From NCBI RefSeq assembly GCF_018122735.1, contig NZ_JAGRRD010000001.1, positions 642,282-706,281 on the forward strand: DNA of 64,000 nt, given 5' to 3'. Position numbers and translations under genes: made by a program. Positions 35,462 through 43,775 of this stretch are shown in pieces. Position 1 is the stretch's first letter. Each line of letters opens with the position of its first letter. The stretch comes from Azoarcus sp. L1K30 (GTDB lineage Bacteria; Pseudomonadota; Gammaproteobacteria; Burkholderiales; Rhodocyclaceae). A model generated the notes under the pieces. That model was not told the origin of the DNA, ran no database searches, and saw only the letters and a program-made list of their open reading frames with translations.

Positions 35462-36067
35462 TCACGGATTTGTCAAACTGGCGCTGGCTTGTCTGTTCTT
35501 TTCTGCCTTGGCGGCTTTCTCCAACAGATCCTTGACATATTTGTTGCGCTCGGCAGATATCGGCGAAGTACGGCTCGAGTTGTCCGCCGCCTTTTGCCAG
35601 TCCTTCGCTTTGATTGCAGCATTGAATGTGGGCCAATTGTTCTTCAATTTTTGCATGCCAATGTTGAAAATCAAATCGAGCAGCGCCAGTTTTACTTCCG
35701 ATGGCATGGTGTCAAATCCGTTATATATCAGCTTCAACTCCTTTTCAAAGGAGTCAATGTGTTGATTGGTCAGGCTGTCGATTTCGGCATCTTGAAGAAC
35801 GAGCTTGGTGTGGCTCTTATAGTATGAAGAGAGGCGATTGGAAGGCTGCTTCTTTACAGACTCGTAGTCTGATTTTATATCAGCTGCGCTGGCGGGCATG
35901 CTCTTTTCCGTCTTGAACGGCAGACTTTGCGCCTCTGCAAGGCTACTCACCAAATGACCCACTCCGACAGTCACAAAGCCATTGGAATCCAGATACATGT
36001 GACTGATCTTGCCTTCGTACTTTTCGAGCCTGATGCGAAGGTCCTGCTTTTCTGTAGCTGTAAGCAT
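35462..36067 (-). CDS. T4-type lysozyme (glycoside hydrolase family 24)
   Basis: The 201-residue protein carries EGKISHMYLDSNGFVTVGVG. Glu, Asp (+9) and Thr (+15) have exactly the spacing of the T4 lysozyme catalytic triad Glu11-Asp20-Thr26, followed by the usual Gly-His. It should cleave peptidoglycan glycan strands. There is no signal peptide, so export would need a holin, SAR-type or secretion-system route. No other phage genes are near. Start 36067 (AGGA 8 nt upstream) is preferred over 36094. The lipoprotein gene follows in the same operon. Confidence 0.82.
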   Translation of the reverse strand: MLTATEKQDLRIRLEKYEGKISHMYLDSNGFVTVGVGHLVSSLAEAQSLPFKTEKSMPASAADIKSDYESVKKQPSNRLSSYYKSHTKLVLQDAEIDSLTNQHIDSFEKELKLIYNGFDTMPSEVKLALLDLIFNIGMQKLKNNWPTFNAAIKAKDWQKAADNSSRTSPISAERNKYVKDLLEKAAKAEKNRQASASLTNP

Positions 36068-36603
36068 GCGTTGGTTCCTAGTCCAGTTTTCCAATCACTC
36101 GGCGTGGTCCGTTCGGTCCAGTCTCGACCATATGCTCATTCTTCCTGAATCGCCGATGGATCAAGATGAGGGGAAGAATTGTATAGCATATGCGAATGGT
36201 GTTGTTGGAGTGAGGGGTGCGCGGGTTGCGTATGGCTATGGCAGTGCCGAGAAAGACCGAGGTGCTCCCCGAAATCTGAGCACAGCGAACAGTGGATGCT
36301 GATCCCCCTGAGAAGGCCAGATAGTCGGGCCAGTATGTAGATCACGGCATGAGCATAAGATGGCGCCTGAATACACCACGTCGGCCACAGCCTGGCGTTG
36401 GTACGGCACATGGCCTCAACCTCATCCGCCTCGATACCTCGCTCAAGGCCAGCATCAGGACAAAGCGACTGCCGGCAGGGGCATCGGACGAGCTTCGGGC
36501 GGTGTTGGTGGACTTTGAAAGACCTGAAGAGGGCGACGAGGATGAGGACGACGAATGATGAATGCGCATCGTCTGCCGCCCTGAATGGTCCATAGGCGCC
36601 TGC
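36068..36603. other. 536-bp region with one doubtful small reading frame
   Basis: A plus-strand frame at 36349-36558 encodes 69 residues with a basic start and an acidic tail (EEGDEDEDDE), but I see no ribosome site or family and cannot support it as a gene. At the right end, CCATAGGC (36590-36597) pairs with GCCTATGG (36602-36609) as a hairpin at the stop of the next gene, without a T tract. Promoters for the lysozyme operon should lie at the left end. Confidence 0.5.
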
Positions 36604-37335
36604 CTATGGGTTCAAGCATTCATGGTGGTCTGGCCTCTGGACCTGTCTCGGGCACCATCTGGCCATATCGACGATGTAGGCATCACCGCGTCGAGTCCTG
36701 GCCGAGTAGAGTAGTTGTTCTGCTTCTGCCCTGCTGGAGGCGAGTGCCACGCTGCGGTAGGAGCCCTGGCGAAGGTAGATGCCCACGTTTGCAAGGCCGA
36801 GTTTTCGGGCGATTGTGCCAGTCTCGAACTGGGCAGCCGAAAGGGTCGTATCTCCGCCATAAACAACACCCCATTGGCTGGTCTCCCCGATGGACAACTG
36901 CGCCTTCTCTACCAGCGATGCATTCGATGTAATCGTGGCTTGCACACTCGCTTCAATCTTTTCGGAGGTGACCTGAAGTCTGCTGTTCTCTTCCTGAAGC
37001 TTGGCGAGTCTCTCTTTGTCTGAAGGGTCATTGATTTTCTTCTGTGCTTCAACCAGCGCTTCCGACAGTTTCGCATTTTGAATCGTCAGGTCGGCAATGC
37101 TTGCACGCGCATCCTTCAAGGCCTGATCGGCTTCTACGAGGCGGGATTTCCACTTGAAGCCGACAACGCTTCCCTCTTCAAAGCCGGCGCCAACCAGAAT
37201 GCTGTTGAAAGTAGCGGGAAAGATGATCAGAAGAATGCCCAATGACAGCAGGAGCGTGTCACGGAGAAGCGAAACCAGATCTTTCCCCGCAGATAGAAGC
37301 GACTGCTTTTCGGTACCGCCCGACATGTCGTTCAT
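36604..37335 (-). CDS. Membrane-anchored coiled-coil protein with SPOR-like C-terminus
   Basis: The 243-residue product has one transmembrane helix (DTLLLSLGILLIIFPATF, about residues 26-48) and a long charged coiled coil (about 65-145). A compact C-terminal part (WGVVYGGDTTL to DAYIVDMARWC) resembles a SPOR-type peptidoglycan-binding fold. Start 37335 has AGGAGG close upstream. The function is unknown; the topology suits a cell-envelope anchor. Confidence 0.6.
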   Translation of the reverse strand: MNDMSGGTEKQSLLSAGKDLVSLLRDTLLLSLGILLIIFPATFNSILVGAGFEEGSVVGFKWKSRLVEADQALKDARASIADLTIQNAKLSEALVEAQKKINDPSDKERLAKLQEENSRLQVTSEKIEASVQATITSNASLVEKAQLSIGETSQWGVVYGGDTTLSAAQFETGTIARKLGLANVGIYLRQGSYRSVALASSRAEAEQLLYSARTRRGDAYIVDMARWCPRQVQRPDHHECLNP

Positions 37336-37734
37336 TTGCCCTCCTGGCATTGGCTCCAGAATCCAGTGACGATCGGGTCACGGGTTTGGGCGGTGCAGGG
37401 ATGCGTCTCGTTCGAGTCACCGCCCGTCGGGGTGTCCATGTTGTGTCATCGCGAATGGTTTCGCATGAGTTGGCATCAGGGGTGGATTGATGCACGCATG
37501 GGGATCATGAGCTCAGTCTAGATTGGGCGCCTTGGAATGCAAGACCAGGTCCAGGACCTACTCTCGGCTCTCCAGCAGCCGCTTGTCACGATTGGCGCAC
37601 CGCGAGCAGATTCCATGTCAGCATGGGTCATTCAGAACCTACCACAGATGCCGGATACACGACTTCAGGTGATTCGCCCCGGCTAGTCAAAATACGATCT
37701 GTCTTGATATAAGGGGGAGTTCATATAAAACATG
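37336..37734. other. 399-bp gap without a recognised gene
   Basis: No reading frame on either strand shows family resemblance. I searched by eye for an attC-like site after the 37735-38406 gene and found none, so this is where the recognisable cassette array ends on the left. Confidence 0.5.
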
Positions 37735-38406
37735 TTAGAGCGCAGGCTCGGATATAAAGCGCAGAAATGCATCACCAATCTCAGTGGTTCGTTTTGCTAG
37801 CAGGCCTTGGCCACTTATGGTTGTGTTCATGCCTTCGGTGTTAACCAACCCACGCGAATAGAGATCCTTCCATACTTGGCTGTAAATCTGGTTGTGGCCC
37901 TTGAGGTGAGGCATGTTGTGTTCAAGCACACTGCTTAGGCCACCCATACTCATACCTGGCGGCGGAGTGGGGTTCTGGAATAACTTGAGTATTTGAAGAT
38001 GCAAGACCGATAGTGAGTCGACCCACTCAAAGAACATGTGCTCCAATGCCTCCCCGGGTGATTGGCCGGACGCAACATTAAACACAGCATTTCTAAGGGC
38101 CTCCCGCTTTTCCTCTTGGTGTGAGCGTAGCGCAATTTGTGATGCATGCATGACGGCAGAAATGAAATTGTCTTTTTTGCCGAGGGCCTCGATATCGATA
38201 CCCTTGTTCTCTAGTTCTTGGAGCTTTTCGCCCACTGCAACCATCCACTCATCACGCCGACGTTCTAGCGGCGGTTGTACAAGATGTTGAAAGCGTTCAA
38301 CAGCGGGTCCGCCAACGACGGGTATTGCAGATAACCCTGCCTTGGTGATTGCATGTGCAGCATCACCTTTAGTCATCTTTGGTGGTTCGAGCTTGTCAGT
38401 TGTCAT
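37735..38406 (-). CDS. Conserved hypothetical protein, probable integron cassette gene
   Basis: The 223-residue product is not recognised. It begins with a helical segment (KAGLSAIPVVGGPAVERFQH) that could insert in or contact a membrane, continues with charged helices, and ends in a winged-helix-like region (HNQIYSQVWKDLYSRGLVNT). GGGGAG lies 5 nt before the ATG. The gene lies just after an attC-like site (38421-38480) and has the same strand and low G+C as the other cassettes. Confidence 0.65.
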   Translation of the reverse strand: MTTDKLEPPKMTKGDAAHAITKAGLSAIPVVGGPAVERFQHLVQPPLERRRDEWMVAVGEKLQELENKGIDIEALGKKDNFISAVMHASQIALRSHQEEKREALRNAVFNVASGQSPGEALEHMFFEWVDSLSVLHLQILKLFQNPTPPPGMSMGGLSSVLEHNMPHLKGHNQIYSQVWKDLYSRGLVNTEGMNTTISGQGLLAKRTTEIGDAFLRFISEPAL

Positions 38407-38420
38407 GAATCTCCCCTGCG

Positions 38421-38480
38421 ATTTAACGTCGAAATTCAGCGACCGCCAAAAATCGCAGCTTCTTAGCGGTCTGTTTGAAT
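38421..38480 (-). other. attC-like site 5 (degenerate)
   Basis: On the minus strand the 3' core is GTTAAAT, fitting GTTRRRY. The 5' partner is ATTCAAA, one base off RYYYAAC, and ACCGC/GCGGT forms the inner stem. It lies 6 bp after the stop of the interrupted ATPase gene and 14 bp before the next gene, as expected of a cassette boundary. Confidence 0.55.
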
Positions 38481-38486
38481 GGTCTG

Positions 38487-40007
38487 CTATACCCGCTTCT
38501 TCTTGAACTCCTTGCCAACATTTAGCGCCTTCGCCAAACCGTAGAATACTTGATACTCAACGCCAGTTTTTACTTTTGGCGATATGTTTGCATAGCTTCT
38601 ATCCCGAAAGCACCAGTGAATAAATGGTTTGTTATCTTCCGTTTGTTCGATATAGCAAATTACGTTCAGATCGAAGAGAAACTGCAGAAAATCGTTTGCA
38701 GTGGACATGAATTTTGGATTTACAGCAGAGATAGACCGAATGTGCTCTTGAAGTTTTTCGAAAGCGGAAAGATAGAATTCGTACTTAAATGAGTCTTTGC
38801 CAGCAAGATACTCAAAGAACTTCAAAAAAATATCGTACTGGTCAGCTCCGTAGTAGAAAGAAAGGTGATCCTTGACCTCTCCTAAGAGGTAATTCGAGTA
38901 CTCACGCTGAAAGTGGGGATTTTCGAAATCATTCAGTGAGAAACTGTCTTTGGCTTGAGCGCCGTTTACGTTGGCCTTCAGCAGTTCAAGCATCGTGACG
39001 ATGTCACGAGGCCGGTAATAAGACCAACGTAGGAAGTTTATGAACGAAGTTGGTGTCGAGTATTGCTCGAAGACGTTAGGAGAGTTCCAGGGGAAATAGT
39101 GGTCCCAAGCATTTCCCCTTGCCGATGGTGGATCCTGTTGAACACCTAGCATGTGATCGACGACTTCAAAAAGTTGCGAATGGCGATGAGCGTTGTATTC
39201 AGTTCTCCAGTCCAGGAAGACCGAGTTGTCGCGTATCTTTGTATTTTGATTCTGCAATCCAATTGACTCAAATATGTCTGGGCGAATTAGCAGAACCACT
39301 CGCATGCGGCCTTTTCCACCTTTTATCGAAGGAAAAAAGTCGTTGTTAATCTCCCATATTGCATTAGCGAGTCCCTTTATGCAGTCAAGGTACTCTTCGT
39401 AGGGTATGGAAGACGGTCGGATGTCAATTCCGTCGATAAACAGAATGTGATTCTGTGCTAGTCGAATTTGGGAGAGTGCTTCTTCAAACTGCTTTTGAAT
39501 ATAGAATAAATTTATCTGAAATCGACTCTCTGAAAATGCAATCGAATTTGTGTCTTCACTTTTGAGTGCAGCATGTTTGTGTAGTAGTTCGGCTGCAAGT
39601 TTTGATTCTTGAACAAAGCTAAGTGCCTGAATTATTTCTGGAGAGAATGCGCTAAGGTAGTATTCATCAATTGCCGCATTGAGTGCAGAGAACTTAGTGT
39701 AATTAAATAGTTGCGAAACGATGCCTTCCTTGTTCTGAACTTGTTTTGCAATTAATAATTAAATTATTACTTTCCAGATGCTTGAAAAATCGGAGAGAGA
39801 TAAGTGCTTCTCTCTTTTGAGTGAAATGAATTTCTGATATTCAGTTTCTCTTACGTATCTAATGCTGGCCGACGTGTTTTTGTAGTTGTTGTTGGAAAGA
39901 TAAATAGAATAGGCGGTCTTGCCAGTTCCCTTTTCTCCAATCAAAAACGAAACATTTGGCGTGCATAGCTCGTCCAAGTGTGCATCTCGAATGAATACGC
40001 GATTCAA
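38487..40007 (-). pseudogene. P-loop ATPase (Sll1717-like) interrupted by one in-frame stop codon
   Basis: One continuous reading frame encodes a Walker A motif (FLIGEKGTGKTAYS) and continues to RMRVVLLIRPDIFESIGLQN, LFIDGIDIRPSS and a C-terminal CFRDRSYA region. A single TAA at 39759-39761, codon 83 from 40007, splits it. The frame resumes with LLIAKQVQNKEG, so IWKVII-stop-LLIAKQ looks like a Tyr codon changed to stop. The frame is also open before 40007, with plausible protein sequence (HFSYADAENYKRRENKDLL) but no ATG. Only TTG 40007 is available as a start. It was probably the ATPase of a two-gene unit with 40094-41242. Sequencing error or recoding is possible. Confidence 0.75.
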
Positions 40008-40093
40008 CAGATCCTTGTTTTCACGGCGCTTGTAATTCTCGGCGTCAGCATAACTGAAGTGCCCTACGTTTTCCGCCTTCCAAGCGGTCGTCC

Positions 40094-41242
40094 TTATGCT
40101 GCCATTTCGATCGTACGACGACTACGTTGGAAGACGAAATTCGTGGGGCAGCTCATCCACGTTACTTTCCTGATCTCACCATCCTTGTCCATACCAAGGA
40201 CTTCTAGGCCTTCGCCCACGACAGGAAGATGGCGAATCGGGATTGTGCCAAAATTCTCCGTGTTTCGCAGCCATGCTTCCGAAACCCAGATAATTGAGGA
40301 TGCCCTCAGGTCCGCGGCTCTGTCTGCAATGTAGCGGAAGAAGATGTACTTGTCTGCGTGATCAGCGAACTTCGTTGGAACAAAATCCACCATCCGCCAG
40401 TCTTCATCAAAGGCAAACAAAATCGGGATATGATATCCGTCGCGTGCGAACACGGCTTGTGCGTATTCCGAAAACAGTTCCACATTAGCATCTAGAGATG
40501 TTGGCGGACGCCGTCGCTTAGTAATCTCTTTGAGGATGGAGGCATCCGATATATTGCGATTTAGCTTGACTGATGTGTGCCTTAGTTTGTGAGCAAAGGG
40601 CGAATTGAGCTTGAAATAGACAATTTCTCTGGACTCGCTTGCAAGGCCATGAGTATCCGTGGGGTTTCGGATTGTATGGCAAATGACTCCGCCGAGGTGT
40701 TGCGCGAGCTTTCGACAGCACTCAAAGTGCCTCACATAAATGTATGTTAGTGCATGCAAGAGCTCCCACTCTGGCAGCGAGTTCGCCACCCATCGGCGTT
40801 CCACCTTCACGACCGCACCATCCGACACCGCAGTGGGAAGCACTCTGCGAGCCAAGCGGGTTAAGCGTTTCACGCCGGCACCAATTAGTTCTTCGTGGCC
40901 GCATGGGATTGTTAGGTCATCTTCTTCGATGTAGGAAAAGAACAGCGATGCGGAAAGTGAGCTGTACATATCCAGATCGCCTTCCTTTTCAATTGCATTC
41001 CGAGAGTCCTTGGCCCAACTCATGAGCTCGTCCGATGCCCATGCATCTACTACATTGGATTTGTACCACTGCTCGAACCCGTGGATTTCCGCCTTGTGCT
41101 TTTGGATTATGAAAGTCACGGTGCGAGCCGTCTGGAGGAACTGATTGGTGTTCATCCTGAACAGTTCAGGTTCGAAATAGTTTCCCTCGCACTGCTTAAG
41201 TATCTGTGCCAAGTCCTTTAGTCTCCGCTCCCAACGAAACAT
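40094..41242 (-). CDS. Cassette-encoded protein of unknown function, partner of the P-loop ATPase
   Basis: The 382-residue product is not recognised. It is helical and charged, with no signal peptide or membrane span. Notable segments are FRWERRLKDLAQILKQCEG at the N-terminus and ILFAFDEDWRMVDFVPTKF late in the protein. Start 41242 has GGGGAG close upstream; a longer reading would run through the attC site. It shares its cassette with the interrupted ATPase gene, whose frame overlaps its end, so the two probably acted together, perhaps in defence. Confidence 0.65.
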   Translation of the reverse strand: MFRWERRLKDLAQILKQCEGNYFEPELFRMNTNQFLQTARTVTFIIQKHKAEIHGFEQWYKSNVVDAWASDELMSWAKDSRNAIEKEGDLDMYSSLSASLFFSYIEEDDLTIPCGHEELIGAGVKRLTRLARRVLPTAVSDGAVVKVERRWVANSLPEWELLHALTYIYVRHFECCRKLAQHLGGVICHTIRNPTDTHGLASESREIVYFKLNSPFAHKLRHTSVKLNRNISDASILKEITKRRRPPTSLDANVELFSEYAQAVFARDGYHIPILFAFDEDWRMVDFVPTKFADHADKYIFFRYIADRAADLRASSIIWVSEAWLRNTENFGTIPIRHLPVVGEGLEVLGMDKDGEIRKVTWMSCPTNFVFQRSRRTIEMAA

Positions 41243-41266
41243 TGGCTCCCCTTGTGTGGAAATTGC

Positions 41267-41336
41267 GTTAGCGACTAAATTCAGCGGACGAAAAAAACGC
41301 CGCTTTTTGACGGTTCGCTGGAATGATTTGTTGGGT
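41267..41336 (-). other. attC-like site 4
   Basis: On the minus strand the site opens with ACCCAAC (RYYYAAC) directly after the HEPN-like gene stop and closes with a degenerate CGCTAACGC core. Inner arms CAGCGAACC and GTCCGCTG pair with a bulge, and a T-rich loop separates them. Size (70 bp) and position fit attC. Confidence 0.6.
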
Positions 41337-41339
41337 GTG

Positions 41340-41798
41340 CTACCCATGGTAAGCCTCCCGTACAGCGGGCACGAACTCAACGCAAGCCGTGAGAATGGTG
41401 AGACTGTGACGTAATAAAGGCTCACTGCGCTCCGGCGCAAACCAATGCCCGTTAAACTTCCCACCATGAAAAAGATTGTTTCGTACGCGGCGAACATAAA
41501 TGAGAAGTTTGTCAGCTTGGGAGTTGGTTCCAGGCTCTGAAACCTCCCACTGAATGACTCCACCAACAATGACTTGCTTTTTCGGTGGCACACTGAGGAA
41601 GAAACCAATGGCGTCTTGCAACTCTTGCGTTGTTGGATTGGCGATTATCTCTTCAACTGCAAGGGCGAAATTTCTCCAATTGGCCTCTGCCGCCCCATCC
41701 CCGTTGTTGTACCCCGCTGCCTTCAGTGCATATTCTGTCCGTGAGAAGACATGAAATAGCTTTCCGGCAAGTTGATCCAATTGCGGGTGATGTGTCAT
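41340..41798 (-). CDS. HEPN-like domain protein (cassette gene)
   Basis: The 152-residue helical protein carries RRVRNNLFHGGKF near residue 110. R-N-x3-H is the R-x4-6-H signature of HEPN domains, many of which are metal-independent RNases in toxin-antitoxin or defence systems. No nucleotidyltransferase antitoxin is next to it. The gene starts 9 bp after one attC site and ends 4 bp before another, a classic single-gene cassette without its own ribosome site. RNase function is inference. Confidence 0.7.
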   Translation of the reverse strand: MTHHPQLDQLAGKLFHVFSRTEYALKAAGYNNGDGAAEANWRNFALAVEEIIANPTTQELQDAIGFFLSVPPKKQVIVGGVIQWEVSEPGTNSQADKLLIYVRRVRNNLFHGGKFNGHWFAPERSEPLLRHSLTILTACVEFVPAVREAYHG

Positions 41799-41806
41799 GT
41801 GATTAC

Positions 41807-41881
41807 GCCCAACGTAGAGCTAACCGGCGCTGCGCGGCTTTATCGCGCAGCGTCCAGCGACCGGAGGGAGCGAGGTTGGGC
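41807..41881 (-). other. attC site 3
   Basis: On the minus strand it runs from GCCCAAC (RYYYAAC) to GTTGGGC (GTTRRRY), 75 bp. A perfect inner stem CGCTGCGCG/CGCGCAGCG surrounds a short ATAAAGC loop, and the conserved CGGTTAGCTCTAC segment precedes the 3' core. It is the best-preserved attC in the array. Confidence 0.85.
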
Positions 41882-41887
41882 GCCGGG

Positions 41888-42430
41888 TTATGCCCCAACG
41901 AAACGCCTAACGAGCTTTTCATGTTCACGACAAATATGGTTGAACAACAAAATATCAGCATCAGTAAGGTCGCTGTCGCTTGGTTGATCTTCATATTGCG
42001 CACGATTGGCTCGCGCAACTAAGTTAACAAGCTCCTGATCTGCAAAGCGCTCCCTACCCTTTAGGCGTTGTGTAATTTCTGGCAGCGGGAAAGTTCCCCC
42101 GTATTCAACCTCACCTGAGACACCTTGGTCTTGCTTGTCAACGAGAGCCTTAAGTGCTTGCAACGGCTTCCGATCAAGCAAGCACTCGATAGAGTTTCGA
42201 ATTCGCTGTCGAAGATAAGGTGCGCCACGTGCACTGACAGTCGTTATGTGGCAGGTTGTAAACAATCCCATTAGCGGCGCGTAAATCTCTACAAATCGTT
42301 TGGACTCCCGCTCGTTGTTTAAAGCCAGAGTCGCTTGCCTGTATCCGTTGTTCTTGCCAAATGCGTAAGCTCCCCCGACGATTGTGAATATCGCAGCAAG
42401 TGCGGAGAAGGCTGTCCAGAAGTCATTCAT
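41888..42430 (-). CDS. Cassette-encoded membrane-anchored protein of unknown function
   Basis: The 180-residue product has one N-terminal transmembrane helix (FSALAAIFTIVGGAYAF) and a charged helical cytoplasmic part ending in CREHEKLVRRFVGA. No family is recognised. It starts 13 bp after attC site 2 and stops 7 bp before attC site 3. Confidence 0.7.
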   Translation of the reverse strand: MNDFWTAFSALAAIFTIVGGAYAFGKNNGYRQATLALNNERESKRFVEIYAPLMGLFTTCHITTVSARGAPYLRQRIRNSIECLLDRKPLQALKALVDKQDQGVSGEVEYGGTFPLPEITQRLKGRERFADQELVNLVARANRAQYEDQPSDSDLTDADILLFNHICREHEKLVRRFVGA

Positions 42431-42442
42431 AGGCTATTGGGG

Positions 42443-42514
42443 GCTTAACGACCAAGCTCAGCCGACAGCAAAAAGCCCCGCTTTCTGCAGGTCGGCTGGA
42501 GCGCATTGTTGAGC
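42443..42514 (-). other. attC site 2
   Basis: On the minus strand it runs from GCTCAAC (RYYYAAC) to GTTAAGC (GTTRRRY), 72 bp. Inner arms CAGCCGAC and GTCGGCTG pair perfectly around a loop rich in A, G and T. It lies 13 bp after one stop and 13 bp before the next start. Confidence 0.85.
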
Positions 42515-42527
42515 GAAAACCGTTGAT

Positions 42528-42899
42528 TCATTTTGCAAGTACCTTCGAAACCTCAGCGCGAACAGCAGGATTGCCGCGTTGACGAGGAAATGCCGATCGG
42601 TAGTTACGCACCGCGCTAAGAGTACGCCGGATTTCTTGCCTATCGGCTGCGTTCTCGTATGAACCGACAAGAACCAGATGTCCGTCAAGGACCGACTCAA
42701 GAAGCTCTGCTGCACGGTCGTGCGATCCGGCGCGTATGTACTTAAGTGTCTCTAGACTGACTGCCAGATCAGCACCAAGCTCACTTACTGCAACATGCTC
42801 AGCGTAGCGTTGGCTAGCGGCGAACATGGAAAGCGCCCCCACCGCGATACCAGAAGAAAAGACAACTCCAATAAGAATATATCGCCGGGTGGAGCTCAT
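42528..42899 (-). CDS. Small cassette-encoded membrane protein of unknown function
   Basis: The 123-residue product has an N-terminal transmembrane helix (YILIGVVFSSGIAVGALSMF) and a helical soluble part with no recognised domain. Start 42899 is chosen because it lies 4 bp after attC site 1. An upstream reading from 43055 would translate the attC itself. Confidence 0.65.
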   Translation of the reverse strand: MSSTRRYILIGVVFSSGIAVGALSMFAASQRYAEHVAVSELGADLAVSLETLKYIRAGSHDRAAELLESVLDGHLVLVGSYENAADRQEIRRTLSAVRNYRSAFPRQRGNPAVRAEVSKVLAK

Positions 42900-42902
42900 G
42901 AC

Positions 42903-42979
42903 GCCCAACGTAGAGCTAACCGGCTCACGGGCTGGTTCATCGCCCGTGAGTCCAGCGACCGAAGGGAGCGAGGTTGAGC
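42903..42979 (-). other. attC site 1
   Basis: On the minus strand it runs from GCTCAAC to GTTGGGC, 77 bp. The inner stem CTCACGGGC/GCCCGTGAG is perfect around GATGAACCA, and the segment CGGTTAGCTCTACGTTGGGC is identical to that of attC site 3. Shared sequence shows the two belong to one attC family. Confidence 0.85.
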
Positions 42980-43080
42980 GCCGGGTTGGGGGCGACGTAT
43001 GAATATGCACACAAGCGATTGCTCCACAAATAACAAAGGGATGCCAGAGCTTCACGGGCCTTGTGATTGTGGTTACGAAC

Positions 43081-43371
43081 TCAAAGTTCGGCGTAAATAT
43101 GCACCATGCCTTTATCGCCTCTTCTGTAACCAGGTCTTGCGGCTACGAACATGGCTCCGGTAGGTTTTAGCCCGACTATCTTTGATAGGTCGCACAAGTC
43201 CCAATCGTGACCAGGCTTGATATGAGCGCCCTGCACTTGAAAGCAGCGGAGAACGTCATTTCCAGCGGTAGATACGCCAACTGCGTGCGGCTCAACAACC
43301 CGAGCAATGCCGTTGTAGGAGAACGCGAGAACTTGTTTGTTCTGGATGGCAGAAACAATTGCTTGGCGCAT
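43081..43371 (-). CDS. Small WYL-like domain protein (first cassette gene)
   Basis: The 96-residue product resembles a stand-alone WYL-type domain: AIQNKQVLAFSYNGIARVVE and PHAVGVSTAGNDVLRCFQVQ match the beta-barrel that binds ligands or nucleic acid in WYL regulators. There is no helix-turn-helix. A good ribosome site (TAAGGAGC) lies upstream, preceded by a GTTGGGG recombination core at 43425-43431. It would be the promoter-proximal cassette. WYL proteins often regulate defence genes; that role here is inference. Confidence 0.7.
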   Translation of the reverse strand: MRQAIVSAIQNKQVLAFSYNGIARVVEPHAVGVSTAGNDVLRCFQVQGAHIKPGHDWDLCDLSKIVGLKPTGAMFVAARPGYRRGDKGMVHIYAEL

Positions 43372-43704
43372 AACGGCTCCTTAGTAGGAAACGATGAAAC
43401 GGCGATGCGGGCTAGTGATGAAACCCCCAACGTGTTGTAGACAGCTCACATGGCGTGTACCCAATCTTGTTGCTGCATATTCCAGTTTGGCTAGTCGTCA
43501 TACTTCCATATCTTTCAATGCATTACGAAGAACTTCGAGTCAGTACGAGGTCTTACGCAGCAACCAAGCCCGGCAACGCTCAAGTCCAGTGCCCGACACC
43601 ATCCCCTGCAACAACAGAGGCCGTGAAACCATCGACATGTTCAGCAGCATACGAACCCGGATCACATATGTCCATGGGAATTGTCACACTCGTCGCGACT
43701 AACG

Positions 43705-43740
43705 AAAAACCCGCAGGGTCCAGGACCGTGCGGGTTTTTT
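43705..43740 (-). terminator. Terminator of lysS (works on both strands)
   Basis: AAAAACCCGCA and TGCGGGTTTTT form an 11-bp stem around a 13-nt loop. On the minus strand the T run follows the stem 35 bp after the lysS stop codon. The T run on the plus strand would end any transcript leaving the cassette side. Confidence 0.9.
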
Positions 43741-43775
43741 GTTTGCGGCGGAGCTCGCCGTTTGATGCCGAGTAC

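Larger units (their letters stand above)
38421..43431 (-). mobile_element. Integron gene-cassette array without integrase (CALIN-type)
   Basis: Five attC-like sites (42903-42979, 42443-42514, 41807-41881, 41267-41336, 38421-38480) alternate with minus-strand genes, each site lying just after a stop and just before the next start. A further GTTGGGG core at 43425-43431 precedes the first cassette. All cassette genes share strand and low G+C. No tyrosine recombinase of IntI type is found between the array and lysS or elsewhere in the window. Arrays like this are known as clusters of attC sites lacking integrase. Confidence 0.8.

Noticed and set aside
35462..36067. The lysozyme considered as proof of a prophage
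   Set aside because: No terminase, portal, tail, holin or integrase gene lies around it. The flanks are a lipoprotein, a coiled-coil membrane protein and cassettes.
36349..36558. A 69-residue plus-strand frame with an acidic tail
   Set aside because: No ribosome site, no family and opposite strand to its neighbours; not enough to call a gene.
41807..42979. The similar sequences at 41807-41881 and 42903-42979 considered as REP elements or a CRISPR
   Set aside because: They have attC cores (RYYYAAC and GTTRRRY), variable centres with self-pairing arms and a gene between each, which fits integron cassettes and not REP or CRISPR.
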